The notes: generated by a model not told the origin, from the letters alone. Shown: positions 7,677 through 15,531, counted from the first letter of the stretch. The stretch is DNA of 23,831 nt from SVTX01 sp051867975 (GCA_051867975.1 JBJDZM010000109.1:1-23831), one strand, 5' to 3'. Translations and numbers: made by a program.

Positions 7677-8309
7677 ATGGCTATCGATAAAAAAGCTACA
7701 TTTAAAATGACGTGCGGACTCTTCGCACTTTTTACCAATGACGGAGTAAAAGACAACGCTTGCATTGTCAACACCGTGCTTCAGGTGACGAGCGAGCCGC
7801 TTCGGTTTATCGTTTGTGTAAACAAGAACAATTATTCCTGCGAGATCGTCAGAAAGACGGGAATAATGAACGTTTCCTCGCTTGATGAGAGTTCAAAATT
7901 TGAGCTTTATCAGAGGTTCGGATTTTTCAGTGGACGCGAGGTCGACAAGCTGGCGGCGTTTGACGGCGTTGCGACGAGTGAAAACGGCTTGAAGTATCTC
8001 ACCGAGCAGTCGAACGCGTTTCTCTCGCTCAAGGTCGAGAGTGAGACCGAGTTTGAGACTCACATACTCTTTACTTGCACGGTGACAGAGGCACAGGTGC
8101 TGGCGAATACCCAAAGCGCGACCTACGCATACTATCACGCAAACATCAAGCCGAAGGTTGCGAGTGGTGCGGCTTCGCCCGAAAAGAAAATTGTCGGTTG
8201 GGTATGCAAGATATGCAACTACGTTTACGAGGGTGCGGAGCTTCCGAAAGATTTCACGTGTCCGCTTTGCAAGCATCCCGCATCGGATTTTGAGCCTATT
8301 TACGGCTGA
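7677..8309 (+). CDS. Flavin reductase-like domain fused to rubredoxin (high-molecular-weight rubredoxin)
   Basis: Residues 1 to about 155 form an FMN-binding flavin reductase-like domain (KATFKMTCGLFALFT, then NACIVNTVLQVTSEP and the MNVSSLDESS stretch). After a short Ala/Ser linker comes a rubredoxin with four iron ligands C177, C180, C195 and C198 (WVCKIC and CPLC). Such fusions pass electrons from NAD(P)H to flavodiiron proteins that reduce O2 or NO, and so defend anaerobes against oxygen. Unlike typical rubredoxins, the residue after each CxxC is Asn or Lys, not Gly. ATG 7677 follows AAGGAGAAAGG. It sits 27 nt behind the CPBP gene, so it may be the last gene of the ftsK-lgt-CPBP run, although no flavodiiron gene is next to it. 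Confidence 0.92.
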   Translation: MAIDKKATFKMTCGLFALFTNDGVKDNACIVNTVLQVTSEPLRFIVCVNKNNYSCEIVRKTGIMNVSSLDESSKFELYQRFGFFSGREVDKLAAFDGVATSENGLKYLTEQSNAFLSLKVESETEFETHILFTCTVTEAQVLANTQSATYAYYHANIKPKVASGAASPEKKIVGWVCKICNYVYEGAELPKDFTCPLCKHPASDFEPIYG

Positions 8310-8642
8310 CAATTCGGGGCTGTCGGATTCTCTCTGTTGTCTTTAACGGAGAAAAAGCAATCACAAAAACAAATTATCCCTTTGTGGATACAATGCAGAG
8401 GCATTTTATTGCGATGCTTGCCATGTTGTTATAGCAAAACCCGAAAGATAATTTCAGGTTTGTCGGTGAGATGAAAACGAATAGAAAAAGGGGCTGTCTC
8501 AAATGCTTTTTTTACATTGAGACAGCCTATTCCTTTTTGGCACACTATTACAAAATAGATCCGCACTTCAATTTTTTTTGAAATCGATCCGTATTTTGTT
8601 CCGGGGATATATCCCACAGAAGGGCGTTGTCAGAACAGTATG
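8310..8642. other. Intergenic stretch between convergent genes
   Basis: These 333 nt hold no convincing gene. They contain the bidirectional hairpin at 8492-8527 and a perfect 12-bp palindrome GGGATATATCCC (8604-8615) of unknown meaning. Base composition is more AT-rich than upstream, marking the start of the YccF/ABC/TetR cassette. Confidence 0.6.
8492..8527. terminator. Bidirectional terminator hairpin
   Basis: GGCTGTCTCAA (8492-8502) pairs perfectly with TTGAGACAGCC (8517-8527) over a 14-nt loop. T-rich tracts follow on both strands (CCTTTTT rightward, CCTTTTTC leftward). It lies between the convergent rubredoxin-fusion and yccF genes. Confidence 0.8.
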
Positions 8643-9002
8643 TCAGCGTATTACCTTGGCTCCGAATGGAAACAGTGCCAACTTCATCAATTTAAACGAC
8701 TGAATACCGCGCGGGATACCAATGATGATGATACAGTTGACTATGCCAAATGCCAGATATCCAATCGACATTTCCCAGCCGATGAGCATACCCCAAATTA
8801 CATTGGCGACGGGATGCTTTGCAACATTCCATATCACCTTTTTACCGGAAGGGAAAAAAGACAGCCCTGCCATCTTGAAGCATTGCTTGCCGAATGGGAT
8901 TCCGATTATGGTGATGCAAAAGAGAACGCCGAGGATCGACCACGCGAGTCCCATCCACAAACCGCCTAACAAAAACCAGATGATATTACCGAGCAAACGC
9001 AT
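8643..9002 (-). CDS. yccF: YccF domain inner-membrane protein
   Basis: This 119-residue membrane protein is built of two similar halves, each with a hydrophobic stretch followed by the IIGIPxGxQxFK signature (IIGIPFGKQCFKMA and IIGIPRGIQSFKLMKLALFPFG). This is the YccF (DUF307) family, which has no established function in bacteria. GGAGG lies 5 nt before ATG 9002. It follows the ABC permease by 64 nt on the same strand with no terminator between, so it is probably the last gene of that transcript. The hairpin at 8492-8527 closes the unit. Confidence 0.93.
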   Translation of the reverse strand: MRLLGNIIWFLLGGLWMGLAWSILGVLFCITIIGIPFGKQCFKMAGLSFFPSGKKVIWNVAKHPVANVIWGMLIGWEMSIGYLAFGIVNCIIIIGIPRGIQSFKLMKLALFPFGAKVIR

Positions 9003-9066
9003 ATGAACCTCCGTTGTTTTTCTGCAAATGATATGCCAAAATTTTTCCTATTCTTTTCTTTCTGTT

Positions 9067-9828
9067 TTATAATTCATTTTTCTTGTTGAGATACATTCCG
9101 CCGAGCACGAACACGGGGATATAGCACAGTGAAGCGATAAGGCAGGTCGTTATTCTTCCTCCGCTTACAGAGAGCGTTGAAAGGTCGGTCATAAAAGACG
9201 ATAGCCAAATGCTTGTGAGCGTGAAATTATCAATCTTCAAGAACGAATCCGCAAGACCGAGTACCATGCTGACGAGCATGGGTGCGACGATCGTTCCTGC
9301 AATTGAAGAACCGTTCTTGCGAAGTACCGAAGAAATGGCAAAGAACAGTGCCACGTTCGCCATACAGGCGATATACTGCGCTCCGACAAGCCCGAGGAAT
9401 CGGAAATCTCCCAAACCTCCGATGCCAAAGAAGTAACTGCCGAGGGCGAAAGCGGCAAGCTCGACCACGACAAACATGACCGTGGTACTGAGCCATACCG
9501 ATACGAGCTTTGCAAAATACACGCTATTTCTCGAATACCCTCTTGCAAATATCGTCTTGACCGTTTGCTGCTCGTAATCATCGCATACGGTCAATGCCGT
9601 GAAAATTCCCACTATCAGAAGAAAGGAGCAATTTCCGACGGCAGTTACCAAATTGTCAATGCCCGACACGGTAGGCTGACCTGCCGCATCCGGATTTCCG
9701 TTCAGCAGCACGTTCATTGTCAATGCGGAAAGAAAGAGCAACGCAACCATCACGAGCGTGCAGACATAAAAGCTTTTTTGCCTTTTCAGTTTTCTGAATT
9801 CCAATTTCAATAAGTTACCCATAATCAT
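9067..9828 (-). CDS. ABC-2 type transporter permease (bacitracin-exporter-like)
   Basis: This 253-residue protein has an amphipathic N-terminus (LLKLEFRKLKRQKSFYV) followed by about six membrane segments, the layout of BcrB-type permeases that pair with a BcrA-type ATPase. Segment regions include the first at about residues 20-42, the loop QQTVKTIFARGYSRNSVYFAK after the second, and a last one ending in FVLGGMYLNKKNEL. The ATG at 9828 overlaps the ATPase stop codon (ATGA), so translation is coupled; a second ATG two codons later is an equally possible start. The likely role is export of, or resistance to, a peptide antibiotic or other membrane-active compound. The substrate is not readable from sequence. 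Confidence 0.88.
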   Translation of the reverse strand: MIMGNLLKLEFRKLKRQKSFYVCTLVMVALLFLSALTMNVLLNGNPDAAGQPTVSGIDNLVTAVGNCSFLLIVGIFTALTVCDDYEQQTVKTIFARGYSRNSVYFAKLVSVWLSTTVMFVVVELAAFALGSYFFGIGGLGDFRFLGLVGAQYIACMANVALFFAISSVLRKNGSSIAGTIVAPMLVSMVLGLADSFLKIDNFTLTSIWLSSFMTDLSTLSVSGGRITTCLIASLCYIPVFVLGGMYLNKKNEL

Positions 9829-10715
9829 TTACCCAACCTTTCAATGAAGAAATCTTCAAAGCCGATATTTTCGTTTTTCAGTTCATAGACCTTTACACCA
9901 CCCTGAACAAGCTCTTCGTTAATAACGGAGGAGTCCTCAATCGGCGTGAAAAGCCTGATTATTTCATCTTCCCGTTCCATTTCAAGGTTGGGAAACTTTT
10001 TATTCAAAAACAGTATTGCCATGGGCGCATTGTCAACGGCTATGCGCAGACAGGTGCGGCACTTCGTTTCAAGCTCCGTAGACGTGATCTCCTCAACAAG
10101 CACTCCGCCCGAAACGATACCGTAATTGGTAGCAATCTTCCCGAGTTCGTCAAGCAGGTGGCTTGAAATAATGAACGTTACTCCCGACTTGTTCAATTCG
10201 ATAATAATATCCCGTATTTCCTTAATGCCGGCAGGGTCAAGACCGTTTATAGGCTCGTCGAGAATCAACACCTCGGGGTTGCCGAGCAACGCAATGGCAA
10301 TGCCGAGTCTCTGCCGCATGCCGAGGGAAAACTCTCCCGCCTTCTTCGCTCCCGTATTTCCGAGACCTACAAGCGATAACAGCCTGCGGATTTCGTCGTC
10401 CGACGTAGGCGCGAGAAGGGCAAACCGCTTCATATTTTCAAACGCCGTTTCATTCTTGTAGATTGCCGGGGCTTCGATCAGCGAGCCGATCTTTCTCCTT
10501 GCACTCTCAAGGTCATTTGTGCCGAGCAGAGACATTTCGCCCGAATCGGGTGTCGTCAAACCGAGCAACAGCTTCATAAGGCTTGTCTTGCCTGCGCCGT
10601 TCTTGCCGATCAAACCGTAAATATCGCCCTTTTTGACGTGTAGCGACATACAGTTTACGGCAATCTTGTCGCCGTATCTTTTTGTCAGCGATTTTGTTTC
10701 AACAATGTAATTCAT
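9825..10715 (-). CDS. ABC transporter ATP-binding protein (BcrA/NatA type)
   Basis: This 296-residue ATPase has Walker A GKNGAGKT (37-44), an LSGGQ variant in FSLGMRQRLG (129-138), Walker B VLILDEP (149-155), the D-loop NGLDP, and the H-loop histidine at 186 (IISSHLLDEL). The SLGM signature and the C-terminal extension of about 90 residues are typical of the bacitracin-resistance (BcrA) branch. It is the first gene of the leftward ABC unit and overlaps the permease by 4 nt. GAGGAG lies 9 nt before ATG 10715. A divergent TetR-type gene and overlapping promoters lie just upstream, suggesting repression by that regulator. Confidence 0.95.
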   Translation of the reverse strand: MNYIVETKSLTKRYGDKIAVNCMSLHVKKGDIYGLIGKNGAGKTSLMKLLLGLTTPDSGEMSLLGTNDLESARRKIGSLIEAPAIYKNETAFENMKRFALLAPTSDDEIRRLLSLVGLGNTGAKKAGEFSLGMRQRLGIAIALLGNPEVLILDEPINGLDPAGIKEIRDIIIELNKSGVTFIISSHLLDELGKIATNYGIVSGGVLVEEITSTELETKCRTCLRIAVDNAPMAILFLNKKFPNLEMEREDEIIRLFTPIEDSSVINEELVQGGVKVYELKNENIGFEDFFIERLGK

Positions 10716-10787
10716 TCATGTTTCTCCTCTTTTCAAACCGTATTATGATTTTATTGTGGTTTTCCTGTGATTTTTCCTTCATGCCTA

Positions 10788-10816
10788 TTGACATTTCCGA
10801 AAATGATCGGTATCAT
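10788..10816 (+). promoter_or_regulatory. Sigma-A promoter for the TetR-type regulator
   Basis: TTGACA (10788-10793), 17-bp spacer, TATCAT (10811-10816). The predicted start is near 10823, which leaves a leader of about 130 nt before the regulator start. Confidence 0.7.
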
Positions 10817-10856
10817 ATATATGTGGCACACATGTGACATGTTTAAGTATGGCGCA

Positions 10857-10885
10857 ATTGTACCATATAAAAGAACACATGTCAA
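10857..10885 (-). promoter_or_regulatory. Sigma-A promoter for the ABC transporter unit
   Basis: On the minus strand TTGACA (10885-10880), a 17-bp spacer and TACAAT (10862-10857). The predicted start is near 10850, to the right of the opposing start near 10823. The two transcripts would therefore overlap by roughly 28 nt, and the polymerases face each other. Confidence 0.7.
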
Positions 10886-10952
10886 TAGGCTATTTGCGTT
10901 GAGGAACATAAGAGCGTTTTTGTTCCACATTGCCAAGGAGGAAGAAACCCTA

Positions 10953-11465
10953 ATGAATAAAAAACAGGAAACAAACGCATTTGTAAAAGAATGTATTACC
11001 GCTGCGCTTCTGCAGATGATGGAAAAACAGAATATTGATGATATTTCCATTGTTGATTTGATAAAAAAAGCAGGTGTTTCCAGAAATTCTTTTTACCGAA
11101 ACTTTGAGAGCAAAAAAGATATTTTGAAAAAGCATCTTATAATACTGATTCAGGAATGGGGCAGAGAGTTTGAAGAACGCGGCGACCCCACCTACTTTTC
11201 CGAAAGCCTTTTGAAGCATTATTATAAATATAAAGACTTTTATCTTCTGCTCTATCGGCAGGGGTTGTCCGATATGATTTATGAAACAATACGGGCAGCC
11301 TGTAAACTTGATGAGGCGCAGAATAACGTTCAACGGTACTTTTTGTCTATGATAGCAGGGATGATTTGGGGCTGGGTCGATGAATGGATGCGAAAAGGAA
11401 TGCCCGAATCTCCGGAAGAGATTGCTTTGCTTACATCGCACTTAAACAAGGAGCAACAGAAATAA
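10953..11465 (+). CDS. TetR/AcrR family transcriptional regulator
   Basis: This 170-residue protein has an N-terminal helix-turn-helix (about residues 12-58): ITAALLQMMEKQNIDDISIVDL, then AGVSRNSFYRNFESKKDIL, the TetR recognition-helix pattern. The remaining helices would form the ligand and dimer domain. The start at 10953 is chosen because AAGGAGGAA precedes it; the frame is open further upstream but only through promoter sequence. It is transcribed away from the ABC unit, and both promoters sit in a shared inverted repeat. It is thus likely a local repressor, possibly of itself as well, relieved by a compound the transporter exports (inference). Composition is AT-richer than the neighbouring spoIIIA genes, as is the ABC unit, consistent with joint acquisition. 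Confidence 0.92.
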   Translation: MNKKQETNAFVKECITAALLQMMEKQNIDDISIVDLIKKAGVSRNSFYRNFESKKDILKKHLIILIQEWGREFEERGDPTYFSESLLKHYYKYKDFYLLLYRQGLSDMIYETIRAACKLDEAQNNVQRYFLSMIAGMIWGWVDEWMRKGMPESPEEIALLTSHLNKEQQK

Positions 11466-11574
11466 AGCTTAATCAATGCTGATTCTTTTCTTGTACTCTA
11501 TGCGAGCGATGCAAGAAAGGTCATAATCACTTTGATGTTTGATACCCAAATGCATGGGAGCGCCCCACCGGCTG

Positions 11575-11599
11575 TCTTCGTTTATCCGGAAGATTTTTT
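11575..11599 (+). terminator. Weak terminator candidate after the regulator
   Basis: TCTTC (11575-11579) pairs with GAAGA (11589-11593), followed by six T. The stem is short, so the stronger hairpin at 11652-11673 is the more likely end point. Confidence 0.3.
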
Positions 11600-11651
11600 C
11601 GCGATATCTGTTGGTTACCCCAACATTTATTATAGAACCCTCTTTTTATCC

Positions 11652-11681
11652 TCCTCTCTTTTGAAAGAGAGGAATTTTTTT
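11652..11681 (+). terminator. Rho-independent terminator between the TetR gene and spoIIIAA
   Basis: TCCTCTCTTT (11652-11661) pairs with AAAGAGAGGA (11664-11673), followed by a run of seven T. It isolates the spoIIIA operon from the upstream cassette. The rest of 11466-11721 shows no gene. Confidence 0.8.
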
Positions 11682-11721
11682 GTTCCCTCGTTAATATAAT
11701 GCAACAGAGAGGAGCGGAGGA

Positions 11722-12648
11722 ATGCAAACGATAAATGTTACAAGACAGGCGCAAAGCGGCGAAAAACTGCCCGACGTTGTCATGAGGGCCTTGCCGTACA
11801 GGCTTTCCGAGGAGATAAGAAAATCAAACTATTCCTTTATCGAGGAGATAAGAATGAGGGCGGGGCGGCGTTGCTCGCTCGTCGTGTCGGGAAGAAATAT
11901 CATGCTCCAAACCGTGCTTGACCGAAAAGAGGTCGGGGATATACTTGAGGGAATGTGTCAAGGCTCGCTTTACGCCTTCAGCGACACGATAAATCAAGGC
12001 TATATCTCACTGCCCGACGGTGTTCGCGTGGGAGTTTGCGGACGCGCGGGCTGTGAAGGTGAGCGGATAATCGGAATATACGAGGTTACCTCACTGTCGG
12101 TGAGGATACCGCACAGGAGCCGTCCCGTCGGAGAGGAGATATGCAGACTTTTGCACAGCTTCAAGCGGACAAGCGGTGTCCTTATCTACTCTCCGCCCGG
12201 TGTCGGAAAAACGACGCTTTTGCGCTCGGTCGCCGCTCTGTTGGCATCGGGCAGGTGGGACGGCGGTCACGAGCCGCTCCGCACTGTCGTCATTGACACT
12301 CGGGGAGAGCTTGCATTTGCGGGCGAGGGGAGAGACCTTTGCCTTGACGTGCTTTCGGGATATCCGAGACGGAAGGGAATTGAGATTGCGACAAGGTGCC
12401 TTAACGCCGAGGTCATAATCTGCGATGAGATAGGCGACTACGAGGAGGCAATGTCGCTCGTCGCCTCGCACAACTGCGGCGTTCCGCTTATTGCAAGCGC
12501 GCATGCCGGAAGCGTTGAGCAGTTGCTCTCCCGCACGGGGCTGAGACTTTTGCACGAGGCAAAGATCTTCGGGGCGTATGCAGGCATTGAGCGAGACGGC
12601 AGGGGCGGATTTAAATACAATTTCACGATGCATTCGTCCGATTTGTAA
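11722..12648 (+). CDS. spoIIIAA: Stage III sporulation protein AA (secretion ATPase of the SpoIIIA channel)
   Basis: This 308-residue RecA-fold ATPase resembles type II/IV secretion ATPases. It has Walker A PPGVGKTT (158-165) and Walker B VIICDE (about 230-236), with an Asp box between (VVIDTRGELA). The N-terminal domain has FIEEIRMRAGR and the conserved QGYISLPDGVRVGVCG. It works in the mother cell as the presumed motor of the SpoIIIA-SpoIIQ channel needed for sigma-G activity in the forespore. GGAG and GGAGG lie just before ATG 11722. The operon is expected to use sigma-E; an AT-rich AATATAAT at 11693-11700 could be a -10, but no matching -35 is clear. Confidence 0.97.
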   Translation: MQTINVTRQAQSGEKLPDVVMRALPYRLSEEIRKSNYSFIEEIRMRAGRRCSLVVSGRNIMLQTVLDRKEVGDILEGMCQGSLYAFSDTINQGYISLPDGVRVGVCGRAGCEGERIIGIYEVTSLSVRIPHRSRPVGEEICRLLHSFKRTSGVLIYSPPGVGKTTLLRSVAALLASGRWDGGHEPLRTVVIDTRGELAFAGEGRDLCLDVLSGYPRRKGIEIATRCLNAEVIICDEIGDYEEAMSLVASHNCGVPLIASAHAGSVEQLLSRTGLRLLHEAKIFGAYAGIERDGRGGFKYNFTMHSSDL

Positions 12649-12649
12649 T

Positions 12650-13126
12650 ATGGTAACGGTAAAACTTATCGGTAGTCTGTTCTTCGCCGTATCGGGCGTG
12701 ATAATGGCGATATCATACAGCCGTTTTCAAGAGCGCAAGCTGACGACTATTGACGGATTTATGTCACTTCTGTTTTACATCAAGGGGCAGATAGACTGCT
12801 TCGCGCGCCCGCGCTCGGACATACTCTCGTCCCTGCCGGGGGAGGTATTTTGCGCGTGCAACTGCAAGGAGGGCGCGGAAACGCTTGAAGAGATGGTGGA
12901 TGCGAGCCGAATCTATCTTGACGACGAACCCCTGCGACTTTTGTCCTCATTCGCATCGGAGTTCGGCAGCACGTTCAGGGACGAACAGCTCCGCAGATGC
13001 GATTACTATATCTCCGCGCTCGGAGAGGAGAGGCGCAGAGTTTTTGCCTCGGTGAAGTCAAAAAGCCGAGTTGGCGGTGCGCTCTGGATATGCGCATGCA
13101 TCGGAATAATTATCTTAATATGGTAA
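12650..13126 (+). CDS. spoIIIAB: Stage III sporulation protein AB
   Basis: This 158-residue protein has an N-terminal membrane segment (about 4-21, LIGSLFFAVSGVIMAISYS), a helical middle, and a C-terminal membrane segment (WICACIGIIILIW). This is the SpoIIIAB layout, resembling GspF-type secretion platform proteins. The start at 12650, one base after the spoIIIAA stop, gives the usual N-terminus. No Shine-Dalgarno motif precedes it, so translation is probably coupled to spoIIIAA. The frame is open further upstream inside spoIIIAA (ATG at 12578), but that extension would be polar and is not expected in the family. Confidence 0.93.
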   Translation: MVTVKLIGSLFFAVSGVIMAISYSRFQERKLTTIDGFMSLLFYIKGQIDCFARPRSDILSSLPGEVFCACNCKEGAETLEEMVDASRIYLDDEPLRLLSSFASEFGSTFRDEQLRRCDYYISALGEERRRVFASVKSKSRVGGALWICACIGIIILIW

Positions 13127-13177
13127 TCTCAAGACGTATTTATTGAATAAGGAAATGGGAAAGGGAAGGACGGAGCG

Positions 13178-13372
13178 ATGGACATAGGAATAATTTTGAA
13201 GGTCGCGGGGGTCGGAATACTCGTCTCTGCGGCGACACAGATACTTTCAAAATCGGGCAGGGACGAGCAGGCGATGCTTGTCACGATATCGGGAATAATC
13301 GTCGTGCTTATTATGCTTGTGGGCGAGATAGAAAAGCTTTTTGAGCTTGTCTGCTCGGTGTTCGGATTCTGA
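13178..13372 (+). CDS. spoIIIAC: Stage III sporulation protein AC
   Basis: This 64-residue protein has two membrane helices (about 5-22 and 31-53) joined by a short polar turn (KSGRDEQA), the standard size and form of SpoIIIAC. It is a small membrane subunit of the mother-cell channel. A GGAG lies 4 nt before ATG 13178, after a purine-rich stretch. Its TGA stop shares a base with the ATG of spoIIIAD, so the two are translationally coupled. Confidence 0.96.
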   Translation: MDIGIILKVAGVGILVSAATQILSKSGRDEQAMLVTISGIIVVLIMLVGEIEKLFELVCSVFGF

Positions 13373-13779
13373 TGAGCGACTATCTGTTCAAAATCTTCGG
13401 AGGGGCGATACTCTGCGTTTTCATTATAATCATACTTAAAAAAGAAAGCCCCGACAGTGCCGTGACGATGCGGATGGCGGCAGGAGTCATTCTCGCTATG
13501 TCTTGCGTGCTTGCGATGACACCGATCATTGAATATGTATCCGAGCTTGGTGAGAGCTTTGAGGTCGGCGAAGGCTTTTCGGATGCAGTCGGGGTGCTTT
13601 TGAAGGCACTTGGGATTTCTATTTTAACGCATATTTGCGCGACGGTTTGTCGCGATTCGGGCGAGGGTAATATTGCTTACTACGTCGAGTTTGGCGGCAA
13701 AATCGAGATAATACTCTTGTCGCTGCCTCTGCTTCGGGAGCTTACTGACACCGCACTTGAATTGTTAAAAATGAGTTAG
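13372..13779 (+). CDS. spoIIIAD: Stage III sporulation protein AD
   Basis: This 135-residue protein is made almost entirely of membrane helices (about 5-21, 30-50, 70-90, 110-130). It is homologous in layout to SpoIIIAC in its first half, with the family-typical ending (EIILLSLPLLRELTDTALELL). It overlaps spoIIIAC by one base and ends 4 nt before spoIIIAE. It is a membrane subunit of the SpoIIIA complex. Confidence 0.96.
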   Translation: MSDYLFKIFGGAILCVFIIIILKKESPDSAVTMRMAAGVILAMSCVLAMTPIIEYVSELGESFEVGEGFSDAVGVLLKALGISILTHICATVCRDSGEGNIAYYVEFGGKIEIILLSLPLLRELTDTALELLKMS

Positions 13780-13783
13780 AAAA

Positions 13784-14959
13784 ATGAGCAAAAAAGATTT
13801 TTTTAAAAAAAGAGGAATCAGACTTTTACTTTTCGGAATATTTGTCTTCGCCGCCGCCTTTTTTCTCGGTTCATTATCGGTTTGTGCCGAGGGGGATGAG
13901 GACGAGACACTTCCACCCGAATATTCGGATTTTCTGGATTCGATTGACGGCTCGGTTGCGGACAGGCTTCCGGACGGCGTGTTTTCGGACGATGCAGAGA
14001 AAATAGAGGAGGCGGCAAGCGAGCTTGTGAAGCCTGCAAAGCTTTTGTCGCTCATGCTTGACTCTCTCGGCGCGGGAGTACACAAGGCTCTGCCTTCGCT
14101 GGCGCTTGTACTCGGGATAGTGATACTTTCGGCAATAATTTCCGCGTTTGCATCAAGCTCGGGCGGAATGTCACGCACGGTCGAGAATTGCACGCGTCTT
14201 TGCACGTTTTCTGCAATCGCAGGCATGGCGGTAGGGTGTGTCGAGTCGCTGAGCCTTTATTTTGAAAGACTTTTCACGGCAGTCGCCGCCTTCGTTCCCC
14301 TGTCGGGTGTGCTGTACGCCATGGGCGGAAATCTGACGGCGGCATCGTCGGGCACGGCTTCGCTTGGAATAACACTTGCGGTGTGTCAATTTTTTTGCAC
14401 GAAAACGGTCATACCCGTATTCTGCATCTGTCTGTGTCTCACACTTCTCTCGGTCTTCGACGGTCAGGGCGCGTCTGCGGGCGGCGCGGTGAGCGGAACG
14501 ATAAAGAAATGGTACACGACCTCGCTTGCCTTCGTCATGATGATACTGACCTGCTCGCTTTCCGCAAGCACGCTTCTGTCGGTGAAAGCCGACAACATGG
14601 CTATGCGAGGGGCAAAGTTTGCGGTATCGAGCTTTATTCCCGTCTCGGGAGGCACGGTTTCCTCTACGCTTGGGACACTTGCGGCATCGGTCGAGCTTTT
14701 GAGAGGCTCGGTTGGAGTCATAGGAATCGTGCTGATAATTCTGATGCTTATTCCGACGGTCGTTGAGCTTGCACTGATGCGTGCCGTATTTGCGATAGGG
14801 GGATTTTGCGCGTCCACGCTTGGATGCCCGGGTGAGGCGAGACTGCTATCCGAGATCGATTCGCTGTACGGCTATCTTGAGGGCATAGCGGCACTTTCCG
14901 CGGCAGTATTTATAATTGCATTTGGTATTTTTGCCGCAATTGCCACGCCTTTCGGGTGA
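13784..14959 (+). CDS. spoIIIAE: Stage III sporulation protein AE
   Basis: This 391-residue polytopic protein has an N-terminal signal or anchor (about 12-35, ending near SVCAEG). A short acidic extracytoplasmic region follows (LPPEYSDFLDSIDGSVADRLPDG), then about seven membrane helices in the rest. SpoIIIAE is the largest membrane component of the mother-cell channel. The start codon follows spoIIIAD by 4 nt without a clear Shine-Dalgarno motif, so coupling is likely. Length matches the B. subtilis protein (about 399). After its stop comes a 77-nt gap before spoIIIAF. Confidence 0.96.
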   Translation: MSKKDFFKKRGIRLLLFGIFVFAAAFFLGSLSVCAEGDEDETLPPEYSDFLDSIDGSVADRLPDGVFSDDAEKIEEAASELVKPAKLLSLMLDSLGAGVHKALPSLALVLGIVILSAIISAFASSSGGMSRTVENCTRLCTFSAIAGMAVGCVESLSLYFERLFTAVAAFVPLSGVLYAMGGNLTAASSGTASLGITLAVCQFFCTKTVIPVFCICLCLTLLSVFDGQGASAGGAVSGTIKKWYTTSLAFVMMILTCSLSASTLLSVKADNMAMRGAKFAVSSFIPVSGGTVSSTLGTLAASVELLRGSVGVIGIVLIILMLIPTVVELALMRAVFAIGGFCASTLGCPGEARLLSEIDSLYGYLEGIAALSAAVFIIAFGIFAAIATPFG

Positions 14960-15036
14960 AAATGGAGAAAAACATTCTTGAAAATGCAAAAAATAAACCG
15001 CAAGTGGTGAATGTTTAAAAAATAGAAGGAGAGGAA

Positions 15037-15531
15037 ATGATAAAGGGATATATTCTGTCTGTTATGTGCATATCAATTATCGGTTCTCTCATATCAATGC
15101 TCTCGCCCGAGGGAGAGGGTGGGGGAATAGGAAAAAATACAAGGCTTATATTTGGGCTGTGTGTCGTATTGGTGTGCATAAATCCGATAAAAGACATTGC
15201 CTTGCAGATAAAAGACCTTGAATTTGACTCCGCTTTCGAGCTTCCCGACGGTGAGGGCGACAGATATGATGAGATATTCGATTCATCATACTCCTCAGCG
15301 GAAATAGAAAACCTGAAGGTCGGTATCAAACAGATGCTTCATGACAGATTTAACATTGACAGCACGGAATGTTCGGTCTTGGTGAAGGTCACCTCGGCAG
15401 GCGAAGGGAAAAGCAGGCTTGAACACATTTTTATTACACTTTACGGCTCGGCAATTTTCAAAAACACCGATGAAATAGAGGATTATTTCGGCAAAATATT
15501 CGGTTGTGAAGTTATAACGGCGATTGGATGA
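15037..15531 (+). CDS. spoIIIAF: Stage III sporulation protein AF
   Basis: This 164-residue protein has two N-terminal membrane helices (about 4-22 and 35-55, around a Gly-rich polar loop EGEGGGIGK) and a soluble C-terminal alpha/beta domain (about 90-164), as in SpoIIIAF. AAGGAGAGG lies just before ATG 15037, one of the strongest sites in the operon. It ends at or just before the start of spoIIIAG. Confidence 0.95.
   Translation: MIKGYILSVMCISIIGSLISMLSPEGEGGGIGKNTRLIFGLCVVLVCINPIKDIALQIKDLEFDSAFELPDGEGDRYDEIFDSSYSSAEIENLKVGIKQMLHDRFNIDSTECSVLVKVTSAGEGKSRLEHIFITLYGSAIFKNTDEIEDYFGKIFGCEVITAIG

Larger units (their letters stand above)
10783..10890. repeat. 12-bp perfect inverted repeat framing the ABC/tetR promoters
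   Basis: GCCTATTGACAT (10783-10794) recurs as its exact reverse complement at 10879-10890. Each copy supplies a TTGACA -35 box for the promoter pointing inward. The region between contains the 8-bp palindrome CACATGTG (10829-10836), two further ACATGT boxes (10837-10842, 10877-10882), and a near direct repeat (GTATCATATATA, then GTACCATATAAA 50 bp later). Operator use by the TetR-type protein is inferred. Confidence 0.7.
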
